NCBI RefSeq assembly: GCF_000372745.1
Contig: NZ_KB889675.1
Coordinates: 266,388 to 330,387, forward strand
Length of the DNA stretch: 64,000 bases
Origin: Embleya scabrispora DSM 41855
GTDB taxonomy: Bacteria; Actinomycetota; Actinomycetes; Streptomycetales; Streptomycetaceae
Direction: 5' to 3'
Shown: one piece after another, positions 30,625 to 39,001 of the stretch
Layout of the letters: every line of letters begins with the position of its first letter
How positions within the stretch are numbered: position 1 is the stretch's first letter
Made by a program: the position numbers and the translations under genes
The notes under the pieces: generated by a model
Told to the model about the DNA's origin: nothing
The model's input: only the letters and a program-made list of their open reading frames with translations
The model's database searches: none

Positions 30625-30644
30625 GGAGAGGCTTCCAGTCTGAC

Positions 30645-33020
30645 TCAGCGGCCGAGGTCGATCAGCACGGGAGGGGTTCGCTCGCCCTTTCGGGTGGTCA
30701 GGCTGACGATGGCGTGTCGTGTGGGCAGATCGCCGGTGATCTCGTTCGGGGACCAGCGGTAGCGCTCGACGGTGCGGGTGGTCACTCGCTCGGACCGTCC
30801 ACTCGCCTTCTCGCCGAACAGCGCGCCCAGCACCGAGTAGCGGATCCGCTTGACCAGGCCGCCCTCGGGCGTGCCCATGGTGATCGACTTCTCCTGTTCC
30901 TTGGTCATCCCCCAGTATTCGGCGAACAGCTCGGCGTCGGAGCGGGACGCGCCCGGTACCACCGCCTTGCAGCCGGCCGCGGCGAACACGGTGTGCCGCA
31001 ACCCGGGTGCGAGGTCGTCGAGCGAGCGCACCGACAGGACCAGACCGGCCCGGCGATTGCGGGCCCACTGCAGGCCCTTGGCCGCGTACTCGTCCACCAG
31101 CCGCCCCGCGTCGTCGGCGACCAGGCACGCGAACACCTTGCGCGGCCCGCGCTCGCGCCGGGGCGTGGCCATCGCCTGGACGAACTGGGAGAGCACGAGC
31201 CGGCCGATCAGTCGGGCCGCCTCGGGGTGCGCGGCCTCGTTCAGCGCGATCCGCACCCGCAGCGGCCGGTCGATGTCGCCGGCCGCGAACCGCTGCCGAT
31301 CGGGCCGGAACAGCTCCGCGACGCCGGGTCGCTCCAGCACCGCGAGGCGCTGCACCAGCATCCGCGCGTCGTCGTCGCCGCGCGCCATCGCGCGCAGCGC
31401 CCGCTCGTGTTCGGCGTAGCGGTCGGCGGCCCGCAGCGCGCGCTCCAGTGCGGCGAGCGCGGCCTCGGTGCCGTCCAGCAGGTCGAGCAGCGTGGCCACC
31501 TCGGGATAGCGGCCGTGCCCGGCCACGTAGGCGCCGAGCACCTGGCGCAGCGCGTTGCTCGCGGCGTCGCCGAGCCCGATCGCGTTCGGCGGCAGCGCGG
31601 CGGCGGCGAGCCGGTCGGCGGCGTCCTCGGGCGAGGCCGCGCCGCCGTACAGGTCCAGGCCCGAGGGCGAGTCCGGGTCGCCGACGATCACTTCGAGGTC
31701 GTAACCGTGCGGGCGTTGGAACTCGTCGCCCTTGGCGTCGATCACCACCAACGACGCGGCACCGGTGAGCGCGCGCAGGCTCATCGTCTCGATCACCGGT
31801 TCGAGCAGTCGGCCCGGCTCGCCGGCCCGGGCCGCGCCGACCACGAGCATCGAGGCGCCGAGCACGTCCGGATCGAGGGCGAAGGCGGTCTCCCGGTACA
31901 GCGACGGGTTCTTCGGGTGGTCGGTGCCCAGGCCGACCCGCACCTGACCGGCGAACAGGTCGTGTTCGGCCCGCCGGGGCCGCAGGTCGCGCTGCCCGGA
32001 GCCGTGTCGACAGGCGGCGGCGCCGTGATCGGTGATCTCCTCGGCCACGTCCGCGAGGTATTCGGGGTCCGATGCGCCAGCCTTGATCACCCGGCGCAGC
32101 CGCAGATAGTCCACGTCCCGCAGCCGGCCCGCGGATACCTCGTAGTCGAGCACGTCGGCGGCCTCGTGTTGGCCCGCGTCGCGCAGCTCCGGCCACAGCT
32201 CCGCGTCGGCGACCTGCACCTCCTCGGCCTCGGGCGCGATCCGAACGCCCGGAGTGCGCGCGTACGGCCTGATCACCACGTCCCAGCGGCCCAGTACCGC
32301 GCCCGCGTACACGAAGCCGCCGTTGTACAGGAGTCGGACCAGCCATTGCCCGTCGTGCAGCAACCCACGCGGGAAGATCAGCAACAACAGCGCGACGAAC
32401 GGCCGCATCAGCGCGATCCAGGCGATGAAGCCCAGGACCAGGAACAGCGCGGCGCGGCGCCACTGTTCGGGACGCGGGCGTCCGTTCAGCTCGGCCCGCC
32501 GATCCAGCCGCTGCCACCACGGGCGCAGGAACGGCCAGGCGATCTCGTGCCAGCGGCCGAGGTAGCCGAACAGCACGAACAGCACCACATAGAGCAGGTT
32601 GTTGAACAGCAGCGGCCACATGAAGGTCGGGATGATCTTCCGGACCAGCCAGACATAGGCGACTATCACCCAGTTCAGGCTGAGCACCGCGATCACCAGC
32701 CACAACACCGCGCGCCGAACCAGCGCCGCCTCGGGCCGGGTGCGCGCGTCGCGCTCGGCCGCCCGCAACCTGATCTCCCGCTCGTCCCGGCCGTACCCGT
32801 ACACGCCCGGGGCCTCGCGGTGCCGCGGGCCGCGCAGCCACCCGCGCAGGTCGAAGCCGTCGGGGTCGATGTCGCGCTCGGCCGCGGCCGGGGCCGGCAC
32901 CCGCGTTCGCACGGCCCGCGTACGAGGGGTCGAAGGGGCGCCGCGGTCCGTCGGGTGGGCCCCGAAGACCTCGGCCTCGACAGCCGGCGACGCCGGGGAA
33001 TCCGGCCGTTCCACGTCCAC
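30645..33020 (-). CDS. VirD4/TraG-like membrane protein with a degenerate P-loop
   Basis: A 791-residue protein. Two or more membrane segments lie in about residues 100-235 (LWLVIAVLSLNWVIVAYVWL, VVLFVLFGYLG, LFLVLGFIAWIAL). A large cytosolic domain follows with a Walker B-like VVIDAKGDEF. Where a Walker A should be, the sequence is VVGAARAGEPGRLL, lacking GK[ST]. The rest resembles type IV coupling proteins (LSVRSLDDLAP, KEQEKSITMG). GTG at 33020 has GGGAGG 7 nt upstream, better than GTG 33041. Similar proteins are chromosomal in Streptomyces; the function is unknown, and a link to GABA metabolism is only positional. Confidence 0.75.
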   Translation of the reverse strand: MDVERPDSPASPAVEAEVFGAHPTDRGAPSTPRTRAVRTRVPAPAAAERDIDPDGFDLRGWLRGPRHREAPGVYGYGRDEREIRLRAAERDARTRPEAALVRRAVLWLVIAVLSLNWVIVAYVWLVRKIIPTFMWPLLFNNLLYVVLFVLFGYLGRWHEIAWPFLRPWWQRLDRRAELNGRPRPEQWRRAALFLVLGFIAWIALMRPFVALLLLIFPRGLLHDGQWLVRLLYNGGFVYAGAVLGRWDVVIRPYARTPGVRIAPEAEEVQVADAELWPELRDAGQHEAADVLDYEVSAGRLRDVDYLRLRRVIKAGASDPEYLADVAEEITDHGAAACRHGSGQRDLRPRRAEHDLFAGQVRVGLGTDHPKNPSLYRETAFALDPDVLGASMLVVGAARAGEPGRLLEPVIETMSLRALTGAASLVVIDAKGDEFQRPHGYDLEVIVGDPDSPSGLDLYGGAASPEDAADRLAAAALPPNAIGLGDAASNALRQVLGAYVAGHGRYPEVATLLDLLDGTEAALAALERALRAADRYAEHERALRAMARGDDDARMLVQRLAVLERPGVAELFRPDRQRFAAGDIDRPLRVRIALNEAAHPEAARLIGRLVLSQFVQAMATPRRERGPRKVFACLVADDAGRLVDEYAAKGLQWARNRRAGLVLSVRSLDDLAPGLRHTVFAAAGCKAVVPGASRSDAELFAEYWGMTKEQEKSITMGTPEGGLVKRIRYSVLGALFGEKASGRSERVTTRTVERYRWSPNEITGDLPTRHAIVSLTTRKGERTPPVLIDLGR

Positions 33021-33142
33021 GTCTCGCCCTCCCGGAACCACACCCTGAACCGGAACTCAATCTAGGCGCCACACCGTCCGTCGTGATGATCATTCCGGCG
33101 CGAGTCCGCGATGTGTTCGGAGTTGTTCTGCCCGATCGGCAT

Positions 33143-33159
33143 TTGTCCATCCCGGACAC
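33143..33159. promoter_or_regulatory. Candidate PucR operator between gabT and the VirD4-like gene
   Basis: TTGTCC-ATCCC-GGACAC, an inverted repeat matching at 5 of 6 arm positions, lies 117 nt before the gabT ATG and about 123 nt before the divergent gene. It is the best copy of the motif in the window. Confidence 0.6.
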
Positions 33160-33275
33160 AAGCAACCGGGTGATTCACCGATGCGGCGCATGCGTCGAAC
33201 GCGGCCCGGCGCCTAGCCTGCCGGTAGGACCGCGGTGCCACCGCGAACCACCGCCTCGACCCACAGGAGACCAGC

Positions 33276-34631
33276 ATGGGCGCTTCGCAGCCCGGCGGGC
33301 CCTCGCTCCCGCAGGAGCGCCGGCTCGTCACCGCCATCCCCGGCCCGAAGTCGACCGAGCTGATGACGCGCCGCAACGCGGCGGTCGCGCGCGGCGTCAG
33401 CACCACCCTGCCGGTCTTCGTGACCCAGGCGGGCGGCGGCGTGGTCGTCGACGTGGACGGCAACTCGCTGATCGACTTCGGCTCCGGCATCGCGGTGACC
33501 AGCGTCGGCAACTCGGCCGAGGGTGTCGTTCGCCGCGCGTCCGAGCAGCTGCAGCGGTTCACCCACACGTGCTTCATGGTGACCCCGTACGAGTCGTACG
33601 TGGCGGTCGCCGAGCAGCTCAACGAGCTGACCCCGGGTGACCACGACAAGCGCACCGCGCTGTTCAACTCGGGCGCCGAGGCGGTGGAGAACGCGGTCAA
33701 GATCGCGCGCGCGCACACCAAGCGCCCCGCGGTGGTCGTGTTCGACCACGGCTACCACGGTCGCACCAACCTGACCATGGCGCTGACCGCGAAGAACATG
33801 CCGTACAAGGAGTCGTTCGGCCCGTTCGCCCCCGAGGTCTACCGGGTCCCGGTCGCCTACCCCTACCGCTGGCTGACCGGCGCGGACAACTGCGCCGAGG
33901 AGGCCGCCGCGCAGGCGATCGACATGATCACCAAGCAGATCGGCGCGCACAACGTGGCCGCCGTGGTGATCGAGCCGATCCTGGGCGAGGGCGGCTTCAT
34001 CGAGCCGGCCAAGGGCTTCCTGCCCAGGATCGTCGAGTTCTGCAAGGCGAACGGCATCGTGTTCGTCGCCGACGAGATCCAGACCGGCTTCTGCCGCACC
34101 GGCCAGTGGTTCGCGTGCGACGACGAGGGCATCGTGCCGGACCTGATCACCACCGCCAAGGGCATCGCCGGCGGCCTGCCGCTGGCCGCGGTGACCGGGC
34201 GCGCGGAGATCATGGATTCCGCCCATGCGGGTGGTCTCGGTGGCACGTATGGCGGCAACCCGGTCGCCTGCGCCGCGGCGCTCGGCGCGATCGAGACGAT
34301 GCGCGGCCTCGACCTCAACGGCGCCGCCCGCCGGATCGGCGAGATCATGCTCGACCGGCTGGGCACGATGAGCGAGAAGTTCGCCGAGATCGGCGAGGTC
34401 CGCGGTCGTGGCGCGATGATCGCCATCGAGTTGGTCAAGCCCGGATCCAAGGAGCCGAACGCGGAGCTGGCCGGCGCGGTCGCCAAGGCGTGCCACGCGC
34501 AGGGCCTGCTGGTGTTGACCGCCGGCACCTACGGCAACGTGCTGCGTTTCCTGCCGCCGCTGGTGATCCCCGAGCACCTGCTCGTCGAGGGCCTGGACGT
34601 ACTCGAACAGGCGTTCGCCGGCTCGGTCTGA
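33276..34631 (+). CDS. gabT: 4-aminobutyrate (GABA) aminotransferase
   Basis: A 451-residue class III PLP aminotransferase converting GABA and 2-oxoglutarate to succinate semialdehyde and glutamate. Motifs are FNSGAEAVENAVKIARA, FDHGYHGRTNLTMALTAK, VVIEPILGEGGF and FVADEIQTGFCRTG, and TTAKGIAGGLPL holds the PLP lysine. AGGAGA precedes ATG 33276 by 5 nt. It is divergent from the VirD4-like-pucR-ALDH genes and ends at a strong hairpin. The sequence is close to Streptomyces GabT in motif detail, so the substrate call is good, though beta-alanine or other omega-amino acids may also be used. Confidence 0.93.
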   Translation: MGASQPGGPSLPQERRLVTAIPGPKSTELMTRRNAAVARGVSTTLPVFVTQAGGGVVVDVDGNSLIDFGSGIAVTSVGNSAEGVVRRASEQLQRFTHTCFMVTPYESYVAVAEQLNELTPGDHDKRTALFNSGAEAVENAVKIARAHTKRPAVVVFDHGYHGRTNLTMALTAKNMPYKESFGPFAPEVYRVPVAYPYRWLTGADNCAEEAAAQAIDMITKQIGAHNVAAVVIEPILGEGGFIEPAKGFLPRIVEFCKANGIVFVADEIQTGFCRTGQWFACDDEGIVPDLITTAKGIAGGLPLAAVTGRAEIMDSAHAGGLGGTYGGNPVACAAALGAIETMRGLDLNGAARRIGEIMLDRLGTMSEKFAEIGEVRGRGAMIAIELVKPGSKEPNAELAGAVAKACHAQGLLVLTAGTYGNVLRFLPPLVIPEHLLVEGLDVLEQAFAGSV

Positions 34632-34647
34632 GCCTGCCGCGACACCA

Positions 34648-34689
34648 CGAACCCCCGTCCGTCGGAATGCTCCGGTGGACGGGGGTTCG
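34648..34689. terminator. 13-bp hairpin between gabT and the STAS gene
   Basis: Arms 34648-34660 and 34677-34689 are perfect reverse complements, and the 16-nt loop has a further small stem. It serves gabT and the convergent STAS gene. Confidence 0.85.
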
Positions 34690-34746
34690 GTGTCTGGGAC
34701 GGGGTTTCGCTGCGGACCGACCGGCGTCCGGCACGACCAAGGACGC

Positions 34747-35283
34747 TCAGAGCCGCGGTCGGCGCGGCGCCGGGGCGATCCGCTCGACCATGGTCAGGCC
34801 CGGGACGGCGTCCCACCCGCACAGTGCGAGCACCCGCAACATCTGCCGGCTCGCACCGATCAGAATCATGTGTCCGCCGCGCCGGGACAGTGCGCCGGCC
34901 TGATCGACGAACACCCGCAGGCCCGCGACATCGATGAAGGCGAGCTTGCCCACGTCCACCCGGACGTCACCGCCGTCACGGGACGCCGCGGTCAGGACGC
35001 GGCGCACCACGTCCACGTTCGCGAGGTCGATCTCACCTTCGAGCCGCAGGCCGCGCGGCCGTGTCGTGCGCACGACGCGAAGCTGGCGGTCGCTGGTCAG
35101 GACCACGCCCATCGCACCCGCGCCCCGACCCGGTCGGGGTTCCACCGAGGAATCGAACACGGCACCGCCCGCCTTGACGCCCTTGGAAACCACCGGAACC
35201 TCGGTCCGGCGGACGCGCCCGCTCCCCGCAGGGGCCGGGATGCACGGCACGCGGTATGTCGAGTAATCGGACTCTTCAACCAC
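34747..35283 (-). CDS. STAS-domain protein, anti-sigma factor antagonist-like
   Basis: About 178 residues. The C-terminal 100 residues form a STAS domain (LRLEGEIDLANVDVVRRVL, then VRVDVGKLAFIDVAGLRVFVD). The regulatory position after the FIDVAGL strand is Ala, where SpoIIAA-type antagonists have a phosphorylated Ser in DSxGL, so control by phosphorylation at that residue is unlikely. The first about 75 residues are poorly structured. The start is uncertain: GTG 35283 is chosen by frame and a moderate ribosome site. The partner anti-sigma factor is not in the window. Confidence 0.75.
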   Translation of the reverse strand: MVEESDYSTYRVPCIPAPAGSGRVRRTEVPVVSKGVKAGGAVFDSSVEPRPGRGAGAMGVVLTSDRQLRVVRTTRPRGLRLEGEIDLANVDVVRRVLTAASRDGGDVRVDVGKLAFIDVAGLRVFVDQAGALSRRGGHMILIGASRQMLRVLALCGWDAVPGLTMVERIAPAPRRPRL

Positions 35284-35581
35284 CTGACCAACCCTACCTT
35301 TGCGTGCTGACAGCAGAGGGGCGATCGACGACATTGCGTCAATGCCACGTCACTCGAGCCACCGTCGATTTGCCCTGCTTACGGATGTTCTCCGCGTACT
35401 TGGACTCTCCGGGGCGGTCGGACTCACGCGACACGCGCTGTGACGCCGCTCACACCCTTCATTGCTCCAACGTACAGCGTGTATGTCCCGCCTTCCAGAC
35501 CGTGGAGAACGTGTGCAGGCTTTGTGTGGAGGCCGCGCGTCGGGAACCTGCCGACCTGTTCTCCGCGTATCTTCGAGTGAG

Positions 35582-36370
35582 ATGCACAGACCTTCCACCG
35601 ACGCCGGCCCTGAGCAAGCCGGCGGCCGCCCCGGGACAACGCCCCCCGTTCCGGGGCGGTGGTCTGTTTACTCACAGTACACGCGTGGCCTCGCAGTGCC
35701 GCTGATTCTCGCTTTCACGCTCGTTGCGCTCACCATCCAGGTAGTGGCCGAAAGCGGACCCTCGATCGACCTGGATCACACCGTCCGCAACGCGATGCGC
35801 GGCCTCGCGGACGCGCCCGGCGCGGCCTGGCTCGACGGTCCGATGCACGTTCTGGCCGACCTGGGCGGGCCGCTGCCCGCCGGGATCGCGCTCGCCGCCG
35901 CGGCGGTGTTCGCAACGCTGCGAACGCGCCGCGCGTACCCGATCGTGATCGCCGCGGGCAGCGTGCTCGTGGTGATGGTCGCGGTGATCGGCGGCAAGGA
36001 TCTGATCGGCCGACCCGGGCCGAGCGAATCCCCGGTACCCGCCGACGGGTGGGGCTTCTTTCCGTCCGGACATACCGCGACCTCGACGGTCTGCTACGGG
36101 ATCGCCGCCCTCCTGCTCGGGCGTGTCGGCTCGGCGCGGGCGGGCCGGCACTGGGCTCGGGGCGCGGCCGTGCTGTGCTCGCTGATCGGGTTCGCGCTGC
36201 TGTGGTGCGACTACCACTGGCTCGCGGACGTGCTGGCCTCGTGGGCGCTGTGCGCGATCGTGCTGTGGGCGGCGGCCCGGGTGGCCGATGCCGGCGGGCT
36301 CAGACCTCGCCCGCCCGCCGCGCCGCCGTCGCCATCGCCGCGTGGAACCCCGCCATCGTGCGCTCGATGA
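35582..36370 (+). CDS. PAP2 family membrane phosphatase
   Basis: About 262 residues with several membrane helices. Phosphatase motif 1 is KDLIGRPGPSE, motif 2 is FFPSGHTATSTV and motif 3 is CDYHWLADVLASW, which keeps the His and Asp but lacks the usual SR. Relatives dephosphorylate undecaprenyl diphosphate or phosphatidic acid on the outer membrane face. ATG 35582 is chosen; the frame is open from 35462. The last 24 codons run antisense through the end of the NPD gene, so the two stops lie 71 nt inside each other. Confidence 0.85.
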   Translation: MHRPSTDAGPEQAGGRPGTTPPVPGRWSVYSQYTRGLAVPLILAFTLVALTIQVVAESGPSIDLDHTVRNAMRGLADAPGAAWLDGPMHVLADLGGPLPAGIALAAAAVFATLRTRRAYPIVIAAGSVLVVMVAVIGGKDLIGRPGPSESPVPADGWGFFPSGHTATSTVCYGIAALLLGRVGSARAGRHWARGAAVLCSLIGFALLWCDYHWLADVLASWALCAIVLWAAARVADAGGLRPRPPAAPPSPSPRGTPPSCAR

Positions 36371-37229
36371 TCGTGGCCACCGACTCCACGTCGTGCACCA
36401 GGCCGGCCGACTGACCCGCGGAGGCGAGCGACGCCTCCATCTCGCCGTCGAAGTACAACCGCTTGATCGCGTCGAGCGAGCTGTGCGCCGGCCCGCCGGA
36501 GGCGGCGAGCGCGCGGGAGAACTCGGTCCCCAGGACCCGCATCGTCGGGCTGCCCGTGCGGTTGACCACCACGGTGCCGGTCTCGTCCGCGGCCAGTACC
36601 GCCTGCTTGTAGTGGGTGTGCACCGGGCTCTCGGCCGAGGCCAGGAACCGGGTGCCCATCTGGACCGCCTCCGCGCCGAGCGCGAACGCCGCGGCCATGC
36701 CGCGCCCGTCCACGATGCCGCCGGCGGCGACCAGCGGCAGGTCGGTGATCTCCCGGATGCCCTGGAGCAACACGAGCAGCGACACCTCGGCCGGATTCTT
36801 GAAGCCGCCACCCTCGGCGCCCTCGACCACCAGCCCGTCCACGCCGGCGGCGACCGCCTTGCGGGCGGCCCGGATCGAGGGCACCACGTGATACACGGTC
36901 AGGCCGTGCTCCCGGAGCAGGTCCACGAAGGTCGCCGGGTTGCCCGCCGACGTGGTCACGAACCGCACGCCCGCGTCCGCCACGTGCCGCACCAGGCGGT
37001 CGTCGCGCAGGAACATCAGCGGCAGGTTGACCCCGAACGGCAGCCCCGAGGCGACCATCGTGTCGATTTCCCGACGGCACGCGTCGACCTCGCCGGAGGA
37101 GGTCTCCACCATCCCGAGGCCGCCCGCCGCGGACACCGCCGCGGCCAGTGGGGAGCGGGCTATCCAACCCATCGGCGCCTGGATCACCGGATGCCGGGCG
37201 CCGGTGTGCGCGAGTACGCGGTTGACCAT
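36300..37229 (-). CDS. Nitronate monooxygenase / NPD-family FMN enzyme
   Basis: A 309-residue TIM-barrel flavoenzyme. VIQAPMGWIA opens the barrel, GNPATFVDLLREHG and DGLVVEGAEGGG follow, and VAAGGIVDGRGMAAAFALGA with QMGTRFLA forms the FMN phosphate site. Annotated relatives are nitronate monooxygenases or enoyl-ACP reductase II-like proteins; the substrate here is unknown. It is monocistronic, convergent and overlapping with the PAP2 gene. Confidence 0.85.
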   Translation of the reverse strand: MVNRVLAHTGARHPVIQAPMGWIARSPLAAAVSAAGGLGMVETSSGEVDACRREIDTMVASGLPFGVNLPLMFLRDDRLVRHVADAGVRFVTTSAGNPATFVDLLREHGLTVYHVVPSIRAARKAVAAGVDGLVVEGAEGGGFKNPAEVSLLVLLQGIREITDLPLVAAGGIVDGRGMAAAFALGAEAVQMGTRFLASAESPVHTHYKQAVLAADETGTVVVNRTGSPTMRVLGTEFSRALAASGGPAHSSLDAIKRLYFDGEMEASLASAGQSAGLVHDVESVATIIERTMAGFHAAMATAARRAGEV

Positions 37230-37272
37230 GGCCGGAGGCTATCTCGACAGGTGAACGGTGAGAAAACTTTTC

Positions 37273-37290
37273 CCGCAGCTTAATCTGCGG
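37273..37290. promoter_or_regulatory. Inverted repeat in the permease leader
   Basis: CCGCAG-CTTAAT-CTGCGG, perfect 6-bp arms with an AT-rich spacer, in the unusually AT-rich gap between the divergent NPD and permease genes. Candidate operator. Confidence 0.45.
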
Positions 37291-37374
37291 ATTACGCACC
37301 ATCAGATGCCAGCTTGCAGCGTTATTCGATGAAATCTGGGGGTACTGCCTACGGAATCAGTCGACAACGGGATC

Positions 37375-37403
37375 TTGACGGGTGATCAAACGGGCGTTTG
37401 TAT
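37375..37403 (+). promoter_or_regulatory. Candidate promoter of the APC permease with an internal operator
   Basis: TTGACG (37375-37380) and TTGTAT (37398-37403) are spaced by 17 nt. The palindrome CAAACG-GG-CGTTTG (37387-37400) covers the spacer and touches the -10, a layout expected for a repressor site. No transcript data are available. Confidence 0.5.
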
Positions 37404-37411
37404 TACGCCGC

Positions 37412-37432
37412 ACCGTTCGGAACGTACGAACG
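37412..37432. promoter_or_regulatory. Inverted repeat just downstream of the candidate permease promoter
   Basis: CCGTTCG-GAACGTA-CGAACGG, perfect 7-bp arms, about 60 nt before the permease ATG. It may be an operator or a leader hairpin. Confidence 0.5.
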
Positions 37433-37490
37433 GCTCACATCCGTCCCGGAGGCGATATCCGCACCCCGCTGTCCCGCAGAGGTAGCGCAC

Positions 37491-38906
37491 ATGGCTGTTG
37501 AAACAACCCCACCGCCGTCCGGGACCCTGACTCCAGTCACTCTCGACCCCGGCGGTGTCCCCGCTCCGCTCAAGCGCTCCATCGGAGTCGTCGGCGGCAC
37601 CCTGCTCACGCTCTCGTGTCTGACCCCCGCGTCCTCGCTGTTCGTGATCGTTCCGGGGATGTTCGAGACACTCGGTTCCGGCACCGCGTTGGCCCTGGTC
37701 GTGGCCGCCGTCCTGTGTGTCGGCGTCGCCTTCTGTTACTCCGAGTTGGGCACCCTGATCCCCAGCGCCGGCGGCGAGTACGCCATGGTCGGCACCCTCA
37801 TGGGCCGCTTCATGGGCTGGCTGGTCTTCATCATCGCCACCATCGTGGTGATGATCGTGCCGCCGATCATCGCCCTGGGCACCGCGGAGTATCTGACCTC
37901 GATCGCGACGATCGACACGATGTGGGCCGGCGCCGCGGTGATGATCCTGGCCACCATCATGGGTCTGCTCGACCTGCGCGCGAACGCGTGGGTCACCGGC
38001 GTGTTCCTGGCCCTGGAGGTGATCGCCGCCGCGATCGTCGCCTTCCTCGGCTTCGCCAACGTGAACCAGGCCACCTCGACGCTGATCAAGCCCGAGGTCG
38101 TCGTGGACGCCGCGAGCAACACGACGGATCCGCTGAAGATGGGCTTGCTGATCGCGGGCATGGCCGGCGCGCTGTTCGCCCTCCAGGGCTTCTCCACCGC
38201 GGTCTACCTGGCCGAGGAGATGGAGAACCCGCGGCGCACGGTCTCCCGCACGGTGTTGTGGACCCTGGGCCTGGGCGCCGTGATCCTGATCGTGCCGACC
38301 ATCGCGATCTCGCTGGGCGCGCCGGACCAGGCGACCCTGGCGGGCGGCGACATCCTCGGCCTGGTCGAGGGCTGGTCCAACCACGGCATGGCCACCTTCA
38401 TCGGCCTGTGCATCGCGCTGGCGATCATCAACGCGGGTGTGGTCATGGTGATCCAGAACTCGCGCGTGGTCTACGCCTCGGCGCGCGACCGGGCCTGGCC
38501 CGAGCCGATCAACCGGGCCTTCGGCAAGGTGAACCGGTTCGGTTCGCCCTGGGTGTCCACGCTGGTGGTCGGGGTGCCCGGCGCACTCCTGTGCTTCGTG
38601 CCCACGACGCTCCTCGGTGAGGTCACCGGCGTCGCGGTCGCCGCGCTCTACCTGGTGGTGGCGCTGGCCGTGCTGGTCGCCCGAAAGGGCGCGCACAAGA
38701 GCACGCAGGCCTGGCGCATGCCGCTGTGGCCCGCGATCCCGGTGGTCCTGATCGGGTCGATGATCTACGTGTTGACCGAACAGCCCACCCGCGCGTTGCT
38801 GATCACCGGTGGGGTGCTGGTCCTGGCCGCGCTGTACTGGGTGGTCTACCTGCGTCCGCGCCAGGAGACCCGCTGGAACATCAAGCTGATGGCCGACGAC
38901 TCCTGA
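37491..38906 (+). CDS. APC superfamily amino acid / GABA-type permease
   Basis: A 471-residue transporter with about 12 membrane helices. The first helix carries GGTLLTLSCLTPASSLFVIVPG, and SAGGEYAMVGTLMGRFMGWL and YLAEEMENPRRTVSR (the conserved PRR motif after helix 6) are typical of the amino acid-polyamine-organocation family. The position between gabT and the polyamine transporter suggests uptake of GABA, polyamine or a related amine, but the substrate is not readable. ATG 37491 has AGAGG 8 nt upstream; the frame is open to 37398. A 260-bp leader with three inverted repeats suggests tight regulation. Confidence 0.88.
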   Translation: MAVETTPPPSGTLTPVTLDPGGVPAPLKRSIGVVGGTLLTLSCLTPASSLFVIVPGMFETLGSGTALALVVAAVLCVGVAFCYSELGTLIPSAGGEYAMVGTLMGRFMGWLVFIIATIVVMIVPPIIALGTAEYLTSIATIDTMWAGAAVMILATIMGLLDLRANAWVTGVFLALEVIAAAIVAFLGFANVNQATSTLIKPEVVVDAASNTTDPLKMGLLIAGMAGALFALQGFSTAVYLAEEMENPRRTVSRTVLWTLGLGAVILIVPTIAISLGAPDQATLAGGDILGLVEGWSNHGMATFIGLCIALAIINAGVVMVIQNSRVVYASARDRAWPEPINRAFGKVNRFGSPWVSTLVVGVPGALLCFVPTTLLGEVTGVAVAALYLVVALAVLVARKGAHKSTQAWRMPLWPAIPVVLIGSMIYVLTEQPTRALLITGGVLVLAALYWVVYLRPRQETRWNIKLMADDS

Positions 38907-38945
38907 TCGTCGGCCGGCCGCGGCAACCGCCGTACGCCGTACCGA

Positions 38946-38985
38946 CCCGAGGGCGGTGCCTCCTCCTGTGGGCACCGTCCTCGGG
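38946..38985. terminator. 15-bp hairpin between permease and phosphatase genes
   Basis: Arms 38946-38960 and 38971-38985 pair along 15 positions with one G-U. The site is between convergent genes. Confidence 0.8.
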
Positions 38986-39001
38986 CGCGTCCGGACCCGG
39001 C

